Program-made: the position numbers and the translations under genes
Notes under the pieces: model-generated
Told to the model about the DNA's origin: nothing
Database searches by the model: none
What the model saw: the letters and a program-made list of their open reading frames with translations, nothing else
Assembly (NCBI GenBank): GCA_022826745.1
Contig: JAJDUI010000023.1
Location: 1-64,000, forward strand
Length of the DNA stretch: 64,000 bases
Origin: Thermoanaerobaculia bacterium
GTDB lineage: Bacteria; Acidobacteriota; Thermoanaerobaculia; Multivoradales; Multivoraceae
Reading direction: 5' to 3'
Part shown: piece after piece, positions 9,374 to 18,047 of the stretch
Numbering within the stretch: position 1 is the stretch's first letter
Layout of the letters: every line of letters begins with the position of its first letter

Positions 9374-11029
9374 ATGCCCGAACGACGACGCATTCTGGTC
9401 ACCAGCGGCCTGCCCTACGCCAACGGCCCGATCCACATGGGCCACCTGGTGGAGGCGGTGCAGACCGACATCTGGTGCCGGTTGCAGCGCATGCGCGGAC
9501 ACGAGTGCTACTACGTCTGCGCCGAGGACGCCCACGGCACTCCGATCATGCTGCGCGCCGAGCGGGAGGGAATCTCTCCGGAAGAACTGATCGTCCGGCT
9601 GGCGGACGAGCACCTGGAGGACTACCGGGCGTTCTCGATCCACTTCGACAACTACTACACGACACACTCGGCCGAGAACCGCAAGCTGGTCGAGGGAATC
9701 TACGAGCGGTTGCGCGACCGTGGATCGATCGACCGGCGGACGGTGCGCCAGTTCTACGACCCGGAGCGGGAGATGTTCCTGCCGGACCGCTTCATCAAGG
9801 GCACCTGTCCGCGTTGCGGGGCGAAGGACCAGAACGGCGACAGTTGCGACGAGTGCGGCTCGACCTACGAGCCGGCCGATCTGATCGATCCCCGTTCCAT
9901 CGTGACCGGCGCTCTGCCGGTCGAGAAGGAGTCCGAGCACCTCTTTCTGCGCCTCTCCGACTACCGCGAGCTCCTCGAGGAGTGGGTCGGCGGGGGCCGC
10001 CTGCAGAGCGAGGTCGTCAACAAGCTTCGCGAGTGGTTCGACGACGGCCTGCGCGACTGGGACATATCCCGTGATGCGCCCTACTTCGGCTTCGAGATTC
10101 CGGATGCGCCCAACAAGTACTTCTACGTGTGGGTCGACGCGCCGATCGGTTACATGGCCAGCTTCCGCCAGTACTGCGACCGGAACGGACTCGGCTTCGA
10201 GGACTTCTGGGGACCGGACAGCGACGCCGAGCTGTACCACTTCATCGGCAAGGACATCCTCTACTTCCACTGCCTGTTCTGGCCGGCCATGCTGCACGGC
10301 GGTGGCTACCGCACGCCTTCCTCGGTTTTCGTTCACGGCTTCCTGACCGTCGACGGGGGCAAGATGTCGAAGTCGCGCGGCACCTTCGTCATGGCGCGCA
10401 CCTACCTGGAGCACCTCGATCCGGAAGCCTTCCGCTACTACATCGCGGCCAAGTTCAGCAACGGTCTCGCCGACATCGACCTCAACCTGGAGGACTTCGT
10501 CCTGCGAGTGAACTCCGATCTCGTCGGCAAGGTGGTGAACATCGCCAGCCGCTGCGCCGGCTTCCTGCACCGGCAGTTCGACGGCCGGCTGGCGGCGGCG
10601 CTCGACGCGCCCGAGCTGGCGGCGGCGGCCGCCGCGGAAGCCGAGGAGATCGCCGAGCTCTACGAAGGCCGCGACTACAACCGGGCGCTCCGCCGCGTCA
10701 TCGCGCTCGCCGACCGCGCCAACCGCTACATCGACGAGCGGCGGCCCTGGGAGGCGGCGCGCGATCCGGAACGCGCCGCGGAAGTGCAGGCCGTCTGCAC
10801 CACGGGCCTCGAGCTGTTCCGGCAACTGGTCGTGTTCCTGAAACCGGTCGTGCCGGCGATCGCCGGGCGGGCCGAGTCCTTTCTGCGGACGGGTCCCCTG
10901 GTCTGGGAGGACGTTCACACGCCGCTGCTCGACCGTGAGATCGGTCCCTTCGAGCCGCTGCTCACTCGGGTGCGGCCGGAGCAGGTGGCGGCGATGATCG
11001 CGGCTTCGGGTGAGGACGGCGCCGGGTGA
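9374..11029 (+). CDS. metG: Methionyl-tRNA synthetase (short form, no C-terminal tRNA-binding domain)
   Basis: '[21 protein letters not shown]', zinc knuckle [18 protein letters not shown], '[11 protein letters not shown]'. Confidence 0.96.
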   Translation: MPERRRILVTSGLPYANGPIHMGHLVEAVQTDIWCRLQRMRGHECYYVCAEDAHGTPIMLRAEREGISPEELIVRLADEHLEDYRAFSIHFDNYYTTHSAENRKLVEGIYERLRDRGSIDRRTVRQFYDPEREMFLPDRFIKGTCPRCGAKDQNGDSCDECGSTYEPADLIDPRSIVTGALPVEKESEHLFLRLSDYRELLEEWVGGGRLQSEVVNKLREWFDDGLRDWDISRDAPYFGFEIPDAPNKYFYVWVDAPIGYMASFRQYCDRNGLGFEDFWGPDSDAELYHFIGKDILYFHCLFWPAMLHGGGYRTPSSVFVHGFLTVDGGKMSKSRGTFVMARTYLEHLDPEAFRYYIAAKFSNGLADIDLNLEDFVLRVNSDLVGKVVNIASRCAGFLHRQFDGRLAAALDAPELAAAAAAEAEEIAELYEGRDYNRALRRVIALADRANRYIDERRPWEAARDPERAAEVQAVCTTGLELFRQLVVFLKPVVPAIAGRAESFLRTGPLVWEDVHTPLLDREIGPFEPLLTRVRPEQVAAMIAASGEDGAG

Positions 11030-11033
11030 GGCG

Positions 11034-12248
11034 ATGACGGCCGCCGCCACCGCGGTCACGGCAGACCGTCTGACCAAGGTCTACAAGGTCTACGCCAGCC
11101 CCTGGGGGCGGCTGCGGGAGGCGGTGACGAGACGGCCTGCCCACATGCCGTTTCGGGCGCTTGACGACGTCAGCTTCGAACTGCCGGCCGGCGAGGGGCT
11201 GGGCGTGGTGGGGGAGAACGGCGCCGGCAAGAGCACCCTGCTCAAGATCGTCGCGGGGGTCACCCGGCAGACCTCGGGCAAACTCGACGTCCAGGGCCGG
11301 GTCGCCTCGATCCTGGAACTCGGCTCGGGGTTCCACCACGAGTTCACGGGCCGCCAGAACATCCGCCTGAGCGCCGCGATCGTGGGGCTGGACGAGCGGG
11401 AGCTCAGGGAGAGGACCGGCGACATCATCGAGTTCAGTGAGCTGGGAGCGGCAATCGACCAGCCGGTGCGTTCGTACTCGACCGGAATGACGATGCGGCT
11501 CGGCTTCTCGATCGCGGTCCAGGTCGAGCCGAACATCCTGGTCGTTGATGAGGCGCTCTCGGTCGGTGACGGCTACTTCCAGAAGAAATGCATGGACCGG
11601 CTGCAGGCGTTCGTGGCCGGAGGCGGCACCCTCCTGTTCTGCTCGCACGCGATGTACTACGTCTCGGCGTTCTGCCAGGAGGCGCTGTGGCTTCGCCAGG
11701 GCGAAGTCGCCGCGGCGGGCCCGGCGCTGCGCGTGGTCGGCGAGTACGAACGGTTCCTGATGGCCAAGAGTGGTGAGAGTGTCCAGGAGAGCGATGGAGG
11801 AGCCGATCCGGCAAGCGCCCTGGCGCGAATCGTCGCCATCCGGCCCCACGGCGCCGCCCGGCTCCGGGCTTCGGAGCCCTGGGCTCTCGAGATCGAGTGG
11901 GAGAGCCGGGAAGAGGAGCTGGGTTTTCATCTGGCGGTGGGCCTCGACACCGCGGACGGCGTTCAGGTCTGCGCGTTCACGACCGAGCGGGCCGGCTTTT
12001 CGCCGGTCAGGGGACGAGGCAGCCACCGGGCGGTGGTGACGGTGCCGCGTCTCCCGATGACGAAGGGGGACTACTCGGCCTGCGTGTTCCTGCTGGACGA
12101 GGAATCTCTCCACGTCTACGACCGCAAGGTGCAGGCGAATGTCCTGGAGATCGAGGCCGGACGCTTCGAACCGAGCCTCTTCGACGTGCGGCACGAGTGG
12201 GAACTCGATGGTCGGCGGTCCGGAAGATCCGGGGAGGACGCTTCATGA
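11034..12248 (+). CDS. ABC transporter ATP-binding protein, Wzt/TagH-like with C-terminal carbohydrate-binding-like domain
   Basis: Walker A 'GENGAGKSTLLKIVAG', 'YSTGMTMRLGFSIAVQVEPNILVVDEALSVGD', C-terminal extension typical of Wzt. Confidence 0.88.
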   Translation: MTAAATAVTADRLTKVYKVYASPWGRLREAVTRRPAHMPFRALDDVSFELPAGEGLGVVGENGAGKSTLLKIVAGVTRQTSGKLDVQGRVASILELGSGFHHEFTGRQNIRLSAAIVGLDERELRERTGDIIEFSELGAAIDQPVRSYSTGMTMRLGFSIAVQVEPNILVVDEALSVGDGYFQKKCMDRLQAFVAGGGTLLFCSHAMYYVSAFCQEALWLRQGEVAAAGPALRVVGEYERFLMAKSGESVQESDGGADPASALARIVAIRPHGAARLRASEPWALEIEWESREEELGFHLAVGLDTADGVQVCAFTTERAGFSPVRGRGSHRAVVTVPRLPMTKGDYSACVFLLDEESLHVYDRKVQANVLEIEAGRFEPSLFDVRHEWELDGRRSGRSGEDAS

Positions 12249-13222
12249 AGGTACTCGTCACACGGCCGATTCCGGAGCCGGCGGTCGAGCGGTTGCGGGC
12301 GGAGCCGGGCGTCGAGACGCGGATGCTCGAGGAGGACGCGGCCCTGGACCGCGCGGCGCTGCTCGACGCCGCGACCGAAGCTGATGTGATTCTGGCCCTG
12401 CTCACGGAGCGGATGGACGCGGAGCTCTTCGACCGCGCGAGCGGCCTGCGCATGGTGGCGAACATGGCGGTCGGCTTCGACAATGTCGACATCGCGGCGG
12501 CGGAGGTCCGCGGCCTTTGGGTCACGAACACGCCGGGCGTGCTCGACGGCGCCACCGCCGACCTGGCGATGGCGCTGTTGCTCGCTGCTGCCCGTCGGTT
12601 GCCGGAAGCCGAGCGGTTCCTGCGAGCCGGCCGCTACCGGCGCTGGGGGCCGATGCTGCTGACCGGCCAGGAAGTCCACGGCCGGACGCTCGGCATCCTC
12701 GGCATGGGTCGCATCGGCGAGGCGGTCGCCCGCCGCGCCCGGCTCGGGTTCGGCATGGAGATCCTGTACTGGGACGAGTTGGGGCGGCCTGATCTGGAGC
12801 GCGAACTTGGCGCCCGGCGTACCGAGCTGAACAAGCTGGTCCGCTCCGCGGACTTTGTCTCCATCCACCTGCCGCTGACCGAAGGGACGGCCGGCCTGAT
12901 CGGCCGGGACGAACTCGCGCGGATGAAGCCGACCGCGGTGCTGGTGAACACCGCCCGCGGGCCGATCGTCGACGAAGCCGCCCTGGCGGCGGCGCTCCGC
13001 TCGGGCGCCATCTGGGCCGCCGGCCTGGACGTCTTTGAACGCGAGCCGGAGGTCCATCCTGACCTTCTCGACCTCGACAATGCGGTCCTGCTGCCTCACA
13101 TCGCCAGCGCTTCGATCCCGACCCGCCTGGCGATGGCCCAACTCGCCGTGGACAACGTCCTGGCCCTTCACCGCGGCGAGGAGCCGCCGACGCCGGTCGT
13201 CCGCGGTGCGTCGAGGCGTTGA
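12245..13222 (+). CDS. D-2-hydroxyacid dehydrogenase (glyoxylate/hydroxypyruvate reductase type)
   Basis: 'TLGILGMGRIGEAVARRA', 'VLVNTARGPIVDEAALAAAL', 'LLPHIASAS'; ATGA overlap with previous gene. Confidence 0.92.
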   Translation: MKVLVTRPIPEPAVERLRAEPGVETRMLEEDAALDRAALLDAATEADVILALLTERMDAELFDRASGLRMVANMAVGFDNVDIAAAEVRGLWVTNTPGVLDGATADLAMALLLAAARRLPEAERFLRAGRYRRWGPMLLTGQEVHGRTLGILGMGRIGEAVARRARLGFGMEILYWDELGRPDLERELGARRTELNKLVRSADFVSIHLPLTEGTAGLIGRDELARMKPTAVLVNTARGPIVDEAALAAALRSGAIWAAGLDVFEREPEVHPDLLDLDNAVLLPHIASASIPTRLAMAQLAVDNVLALHRGEEPPTPVVRGASRR

Positions 13223-13393
13223 ACCCGCCCGTGCGGGGTCAGGGAGGGGGTCCCGGACGGACGCGGCGGCGGGTGAGGCGTTGAACCCGCCCGTGTGGGG
13301 TCAGGGAGGGGGTCCCGGACGGACGCGGCGGCGGGTCGGGGCGTTGAACCCGCCCGTGTGCGGTCAGGGAGGGGTCCCGGACGGACGCTCACG
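13218..13393. repeat. Three tandem copies of a 62-63 bp GC-rich unit (GTTGAACCCGCCCGTGTGGGGTCAGGGAGGGGGTCCCGGACGGACGCGGCGGCGGGT..)
   Basis: Units begin at 13218, 13280 and 13343; read directly. Confidence 0.93.
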
Positions 13394-13494
13394 CCCGCTT
13401 GGTGAATGGGGGTCTGGCGCTCGCTTCGGTCGCCTGCGCTCCGGTCGGGCGTCGGCAGGGGAGAGCTCTACGGCAGGCGCTTGGCTCCAGCCCG

Positions 13495-13524
13495 CCGGGA
13501 CCCCCTCCCTGACCCCACACGGGC
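13495..13524. repeat. Inverted partial copy of the 62-bp unit core
   Basis: 'ccgggaccccctccctgaccccacacgggc' is the reverse complement of the unit core. Confidence 0.9.
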
Positions 13525-13605
13525 TGGCGGTCGTCGCTTTGCGACGTACTGGGCGGCGTAGCAGGTGCGGTTGGCAGAAGGGCTGCGCTTGGCCGAGGGT
13601 GTTCT

Positions 13606-13680
13606 CTGGGTGCGCGGGTCTTCCGACCCGCTGCCGCCGGAGGCGGCCGGAGAACTGCGCTGGCCGTCAGGCCGGCTCCG
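13606..13680 (+). repeat. 75-bp dispersed intergenic hairpin element, copy A
   Basis: About 87% identical by hand alignment (10 mismatches of 75) to the reverse complement of 30060-30134; contains GCGGGTC-TTCC-GACCCGC. Confidence 0.88.
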
Positions 13681-13693
13681 CATTCGGCATGGC

Positions 13694-14350
13694 CTATCCG
13701 CGTAAGCGGAAGGGGCGGGCGACGCGGAAGCCGGTTTCGTCGGACGTGAAATCGGGTGTTTCGTGCTTCATGGGGGCGGGGTGGAGTTCTTGCGGGTGGG
13801 TGCGGAAGGAGCCGCCGCAGAGGGTGCGTCGGTCGGGGGCGTCGGCGGGATTCCCGGCGACCCACTCCCAGACGCTGCCCAGCATGCCGTGGAGGCCGAA
13901 GTCGTTGGCTTCCTTTTTCTCGGGTGGCTGGACGCGGCCGTTGGAGTTGGCGGCGTGCCAGCACGAGCGGTCGATGGCTTTGGCGTCAGCGGTCCAGGTG
14001 CGCCCTTCATGGGGCGTAGAAGAACCGTGGCAGGCGTAGAGCCACTCCGTTCGGGTCGGCAGTCTCATGGGCTTGCGTGACACTTCGGCGTACCAGCGGC
14101 AGTAGGCGTCGGCCTGGTTCCAGCTGATGCCGACGGCGAGATCGCGGTCATCAGGGGAGAGCGGCGACCTGTGGTAGTCCGGGTCGAAGGCCTCGAACTG
14201 TTCGTTCGTGATGGGCCACTTGCTGAGGTAGAAGGGCTGGACGGGCACGAGACGTCCGTCGACTTCGATTTCACCGCCCGGGACGAGCCAGAGGATCGTT
14301 CGCGGGACGTGGGCGTAGGAGCGGGGCAGCGGGTGGCGGCTGCTGGCCAC
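13694..14350 (-). CDS. SUMF1/formylglycine-generating-enzyme-like protein
   Basis: 'FYLSKWPITNEQFEAF', 'GISWNQADAYCRWY', 'RLPTRTEWLYACHG', 'GLHGMLGSVWEWVAG', 'CGGSFR'; probable GTG start at 14350. Confidence 0.82.
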   Translation of the reverse strand: MASSRHPLPRSYAHVPRTILWLVPGGEIEVDGRLVPVQPFYLSKWPITNEQFEAFDPDYHRSPLSPDDRDLAVGISWNQADAYCRWYAEVSRKPMRLPTRTEWLYACHGSSTPHEGRTWTADAKAIDRSCWHAANSNGRVQPPEKKEANDFGLHGMLGSVWEWVAGNPADAPDRRTLCGGSFRTHPQELHPAPMKHETPDFTSDETGFRVARPFRLRG

Positions 14351-14364
14351 GACCTTGGGACCGT

Positions 14365-15735
14365 TCAGGAGGGGCGGCTGCCGAACACCTTGGGCGTCGG
14401 CATCCGGGCGCGGATCGACTCGAGTTCGTCGACGGTGACGGTCGAGATCCCGTTCTTGCGGCAGTGGGACTCGACCGAGCGCACGACCATGCCGCGAACG
14501 AAGGCAGGCACCCGCTTCATGCGTGCTTCGGCTTCGGGTTCCCAGGCGATGCTGGTCGAACTGTCTTCGCCGTAGCGGGCGAGCGAGGCCAGCCTCGTGC
14601 GGTCGCCGAACGCCTGGAGCCGGTCCGCCGTGAACGTGCCGGGTTCGTGGGTGCAGAGGGGATCCTCCGCCATCAGGTCGCCGGTCATGCCGAAGGCCCG
14701 GGCGCGGCAGCCGCCGCAGACCGTCGACAGCTCGCAGGAGCCGCAGCGGCCCCCGAGATCGTTGCGGCGCCGGATCGACTGGAAGAGGTCGGAGTCGTTC
14801 CAGAGATCCGAGAGCGTCGACCGCTTCAGGTTGCCGCCGAACACGGGCAGGTAGGGGCAGGGCGTGACGTCGCCGTTTGGTCGGATGCCCATGTAGTGAG
14901 TTCCGGCCGGGCAGCCGCCGGCGCCGCCGTCGTACGCCTTGAGGAAGGGCGAGTCCGGATCCCCTTCGAGCAGTTGGCGGACGTAGTGGGGCGCGCACTT
15001 GGCGTTGACGACCATGCGCCCGCGGTAGTTCCGCTGGATGGACGTGAGGGCGGCCAGCACGTCGTCGTAGTCGGACGGCGACAGGTCCGAGACGAACTGG
15101 CCCCGGCCGGTCGGAACCAGGAAGTACAGGTTCCAGACCCGGGCCGCCAGTTCGCTGTAGGCAAACTCGGCGATCTCCTCGAGCTGACCCCGGTTGTGGG
15201 CTCCGGCCGTGGTCTGGATGATGAAGGGCAAACCTGCCGCGGCGAGGTGTCCGGCGCCGTCGACTGTGTTCTGCCAGGCGCCGCGAACCCGCCGGAAGCC
15301 GTCGTGAACCTCGGCGTCGAGTGCGTCGAGGGACAGGGCGAGGCCGCGGACGCCCTCGCCGGCCAGGATACGGGCCAGGTTCTCGGTGATGCGGACGCCG
15401 TTGCTGCCGACGACGACCCAGAGGTCCCGCTCCGCCGCGTAGCGCACGATCTCCAGGATGTCCCGGCGCAGCAGCGGCTCGCCGCCGGTGAGGATGACGA
15501 GGGCTTCGGGAGCGAACTCGCAGATGTCGTCGATCACCTTGCGGCACTCGTCGGTCGAGAGCTCCGAACGGTCCGCGAAGTTCGCCGTCTGGACCAGCGG
15601 CTTGCCGCCCGCGTCGAGGTAGCAGTGCTCGCAGGCCAGGTTGCAGCGGTAGGTCAGGTTCCAGGAGATGACGTACGGTCGCGCGAAGGCGGCCGCATTC
15701 ACGCTCGCCTGCCGTTCCAGGGGTGACACCGTCAT
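14365..15735 (-). CDS. Radical SAM/SPASM protein with C-terminal PCP_red-like domain
   Basis: 'CNLACEHCYLDAGG' 4Fe-4S motif, SPASM Cys cluster 'CGSCELSTVCGGCRARA', C-terminal 'IAWEPEAEARMKRVPAFVRGMVVRSVESHCRKNGISTVTVDEL'. Confidence 0.9.
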   Translation of the reverse strand: MTVSPLERQASVNAAAFARPYVISWNLTYRCNLACEHCYLDAGGKPLVQTANFADRSELSTDECRKVIDDICEFAPEALVILTGGEPLLRRDILEIVRYAAERDLWVVVGSNGVRITENLARILAGEGVRGLALSLDALDAEVHDGFRRVRGAWQNTVDGAGHLAAAGLPFIIQTTAGAHNRGQLEEIAEFAYSELAARVWNLYFLVPTGRGQFVSDLSPSDYDDVLAALTSIQRNYRGRMVVNAKCAPHYVRQLLEGDPDSPFLKAYDGGAGGCPAGTHYMGIRPNGDVTPCPYLPVFGGNLKRSTLSDLWNDSDLFQSIRRRNDLGGRCGSCELSTVCGGCRARAFGMTGDLMAEDPLCTHEPGTFTADRLQAFGDRTRLASLARYGEDSSTSIAWEPEAEARMKRVPAFVRGMVVRSVESHCRKNGISTVTVDELESIRARMPTPKVFGSRPS

Positions 15736-15751
15736 CGCCGGCTCCGGGCGG

Positions 15752-16231
15752 TCAGGCGATACCGAAGAACGAGCGGGCGCGTTCCAGGACGGCCGCGTCG
15801 ACTTCTTCGTAGCCGTGGTCCTCGGCGAACTTCTCTATCCCCGCGATCGCCGAGGTGCGGACGATGTCCGGGATGTTCGCGAGCCGCTCGCGGGCCTCGG
15901 CCGTCCAGGGAATGCCGCCCGGGCCGCCGTTGCCGTTCTCGACGGAGTCGGCGTTCTCCGCGGCGCGCGTCCCGGTCACCGGAACGCCCATGTCGGCCAG
16001 CATGCCGGTGAACGGGCACTTCGAGGCGGCCGCGGCCGTCTCGGGATCTTCCGCGGTGCCGATCTTCACTCCGAGCGAACCGACAACCTGAGTCTCGTGC
16101 GGGTTCGTCATCATCGCCATCTCGGCCGAGCAGGTGGGACAGGCGTAGACGAGGGCGACCGAGCCGCCCTCGGGACCGATCGCGTGCTTGAGCTTCATTT
16201 GCTCGTCGCAGGGTACGCAGAGGAACTTCAT
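15752..16231 (-). CDS. Small zinc-ribbon-like (two CxxC) protein with C-terminal PCP_red-like domain
   Basis: 'CVPC..CPTC' pairs; C-terminal 'IPWTAEARERLANIPDIVRTSAIAGIEKFAEDHGYEEVDAAVLERA'. Confidence 0.8.
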   Translation of the reverse strand: MKFLCVPCDEQMKLKHAIGPEGGSVALVYACPTCSAEMAMMTNPHETQVVGSLGVKIGTAEDPETAAAASKCPFTGMLADMGVPVTGTRAAENADSVENGNGGPGGIPWTAEARERLANIPDIVRTSAIAGIEKFAEDHGYEEVDAAVLERARSFFGIA

Positions 16232-16243
16232 CAGGTCTCCGGA

Positions 16244-17122
16244 TCAGCCGGCCCGCCGCTCGGCGAGGCCGCTCAGGATGGAGCCGGCGGCGGCCTCGAT
16301 CGCACGGACCGCCGGTCCCGGCGGCAGCTCCGGGTCTCCGGCATCGGAGGCCGCGGCCAGCCGTGGATCGAACGGTATCGAAGCAAGCACCGGGAGTCCA
16401 AGCTCGGGGGCCGTGCCGTCCGAGCCGTCGAACAGGGGTCGGACCTCGTCGCAGCCTTCGCAGGAGTAGCCGCTCATGTTCTCGATCACGCCGAGAGTCA
16501 CGTTCCGGGTTCGCCGCAGAGCGGCGGCCGACCGCGCCACGACGCCTCGCGCCAGTGCGGTCGGAATGGAGACGAGGACAAAACGGGGCCCCGGTCCCAG
16601 GACCTCGGCGTACTGCAGCGTGCGCTCGGCGCCAGGCGGCAGGTCGACCAGGAGAACGTCGAGACGTCCCCAGTCGACCAGCCCGAGCAGTTGCTGGAAC
16701 AGGTTGAACTCGCGGGTGGCGCGCCAGACATGGGAGTCGCCGCGGGCGACGCTGGCGAAGTCCAGGTCCTCCGATTCCGGCACCGCGGAGCCCATCGATA
16801 CGACGCCGAGTCCGGTCGATGTGCGAGGCAGCGCCATGCCGCGCCCGCCCGGAAGCAGGGCCGCGTTCTCAAGGCCGGCGAGACGCGCCTGGCAGGGACC
16901 GTTCAAATCGGCGTCGAGCACGGCACAGCTGCGGCCGCGGCGCTCCATCGCCAGGGCCAGTTGCATGGTCAGGGTGCTCTTGCCGACTCCTCCCTTGCCG
17001 GAGCCGATGGCGACGATGTGCTCGACGCCGGCCAGGGCCTCGGCGATGCGTTCCCGCTGCCGGCCGACCTGGCCGACGATGTCGGAACCGCCGTCATCGA
17101 TCAGGTCGAAGTAGCTCTTCAT
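16244..17122 (-). CDS. Mrp/NBP35-type P-loop ATPase
   Basis: Deviant Walker A 'GSGKGGVGKSTLTMQLA', 'LLVDLPPGAERTLQ', CxxC 'YSCEGCDEV'. Confidence 0.9.
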   Translation of the reverse strand: MKSYFDLIDDGGSDIVGQVGRQRERIAEALAGVEHIVAIGSGKGGVGKSTLTMQLALAMERRGRSCAVLDADLNGPCQARLAGLENAALLPGGRGMALPRTSTGLGVVSMGSAVPESEDLDFASVARGDSHVWRATREFNLFQQLLGLVDWGRLDVLLVDLPPGAERTLQYAEVLGPGPRFVLVSIPTALARGVVARSAAALRRTRNVTLGVIENMSGYSCEGCDEVRPLFDGSDGTAPELGLPVLASIPFDPRLAAASDAGDPELPPGPAVRAIEAAAGSILSGLAERRAG

Positions 17123-17146
17123 CGCGGGTGCGAGAGTACCAAGTCC

Positions 17147-18043
17147 TCAAGCCGGAGCTGCGTCGTTCTCGTAGCGAATCGTCCTGGCGCCGGGCCTGAA
17201 GCCGTACTCCTCGAGGCGGCCGGCAGGAACCTCCGAAGGATGGACCCGCGGCAGGCGGAGCGGCCGGCCGGCGCGGTCGGCCGCCACCGCGAGGAGGGGA
17301 CGCAACAGCGCAGGGACGGGCGTCTTGCCGCCGAGGGCGAGGATCTCGAGCGGGGCAGCGGACGGAGTCGAGAGAAACGGCAGGGACCGGTCCGCATCGT
17401 CGAGGCTTCGGTGGAGCAGACAGGCCTCGATGCCCCGGTCGGTGGCGATCGCGAGTCCTTGCGGGCGGTCGCGCAGGTTGCCGATGCTCCGCCGCGAGCG
17501 CTGCCAGCAGCGGTCGACCTCCGGGACGGCCTCGAGGTCCGTTTGCGAAACGAGCTCGGAGGCGGAAACGCCGGCGACGAGGTCGACGCCGGGGACGCCG
17601 GCCGGTGCCTCGCCCGGGCAGGAGTAGTCGGTCAGCACGTCTCGCTCGGTGAATCCGCAAGCCTCGAAGAAGCTGCGTCCGAGGGCATCGTCTTCCGCTA
17701 GTTCGGCGAGCATCAGCGTCGGTTCGAGGATCGCCATCTTCTGGCTCAGCGAAGTCATCATGTGGCGGCCGTGACCCCGGCGGCGGTGGTCCGGATGGAC
17801 GGCGACGTGGAGCACCAGGCTGGCGACAGGCTCCCTCTTGGCGGCGATGAGGACGCCGACCGGGTCGGAACCCTCGAACGCGACCATGCAACTGCTGGTC
17901 CAGAGGTCCATCTCCCGGCCCAGCCGCTTCATGTGGTCCACCGTCAGGCTCCAGGGCCGGGCGCCGGAGCCGACGTTGCAGCGTTCGTACGCGTCGACGA
18001 TCAGGGGCACGTCGTCCGAACGGCAGAAACGGTAGGCGGTCAC
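17147..18043 (-). CDS. GNAT-family N-acetyltransferase
   Basis: 'LVLHVAVHPDHRRRGHGRHMMTSL' acetyl-CoA binding motif. Confidence 0.82.
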   Translation of the reverse strand: MTAYRFCRSDDVPLIVDAYERCNVGSGARPWSLTVDHMKRLGREMDLWTSSCMVAFEGSDPVGVLIAAKREPVASLVLHVAVHPDHRRRGHGRHMMTSLSQKMAILEPTLMLAELAEDDALGRSFFEACGFTERDVLTDYSCPGEAPAGVPGVDLVAGVSASELVSQTDLEAVPEVDRCWQRSRRSIGNLRDRPQGLAIATDRGIEACLLHRSLDDADRSLPFLSTPSAAPLEILALGGKTPVPALLRPLLAVAADRAGRPLRLPRVHPSEVPAGRLEEYGFRPGARTIRYENDAAPA

Positions 18044-18047
18044 CTGT

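Noticed and set aside
13218-13393. Tandem repeats considered as a CRISPR array
   Set aside because: Repeats are directly contiguous with no variable spacers, and no cas genes are present.
13614-13631. Hairpin considered as a rho-independent terminator
   Set aside because: No T-tract follows; the element is instead shared with another locus as a dispersed repeat.
15668-17701. 677-aa plus-strand ORF
   Set aside because: Antisense to radical SAM/Mrp/GNAT genes; shadow ORF.
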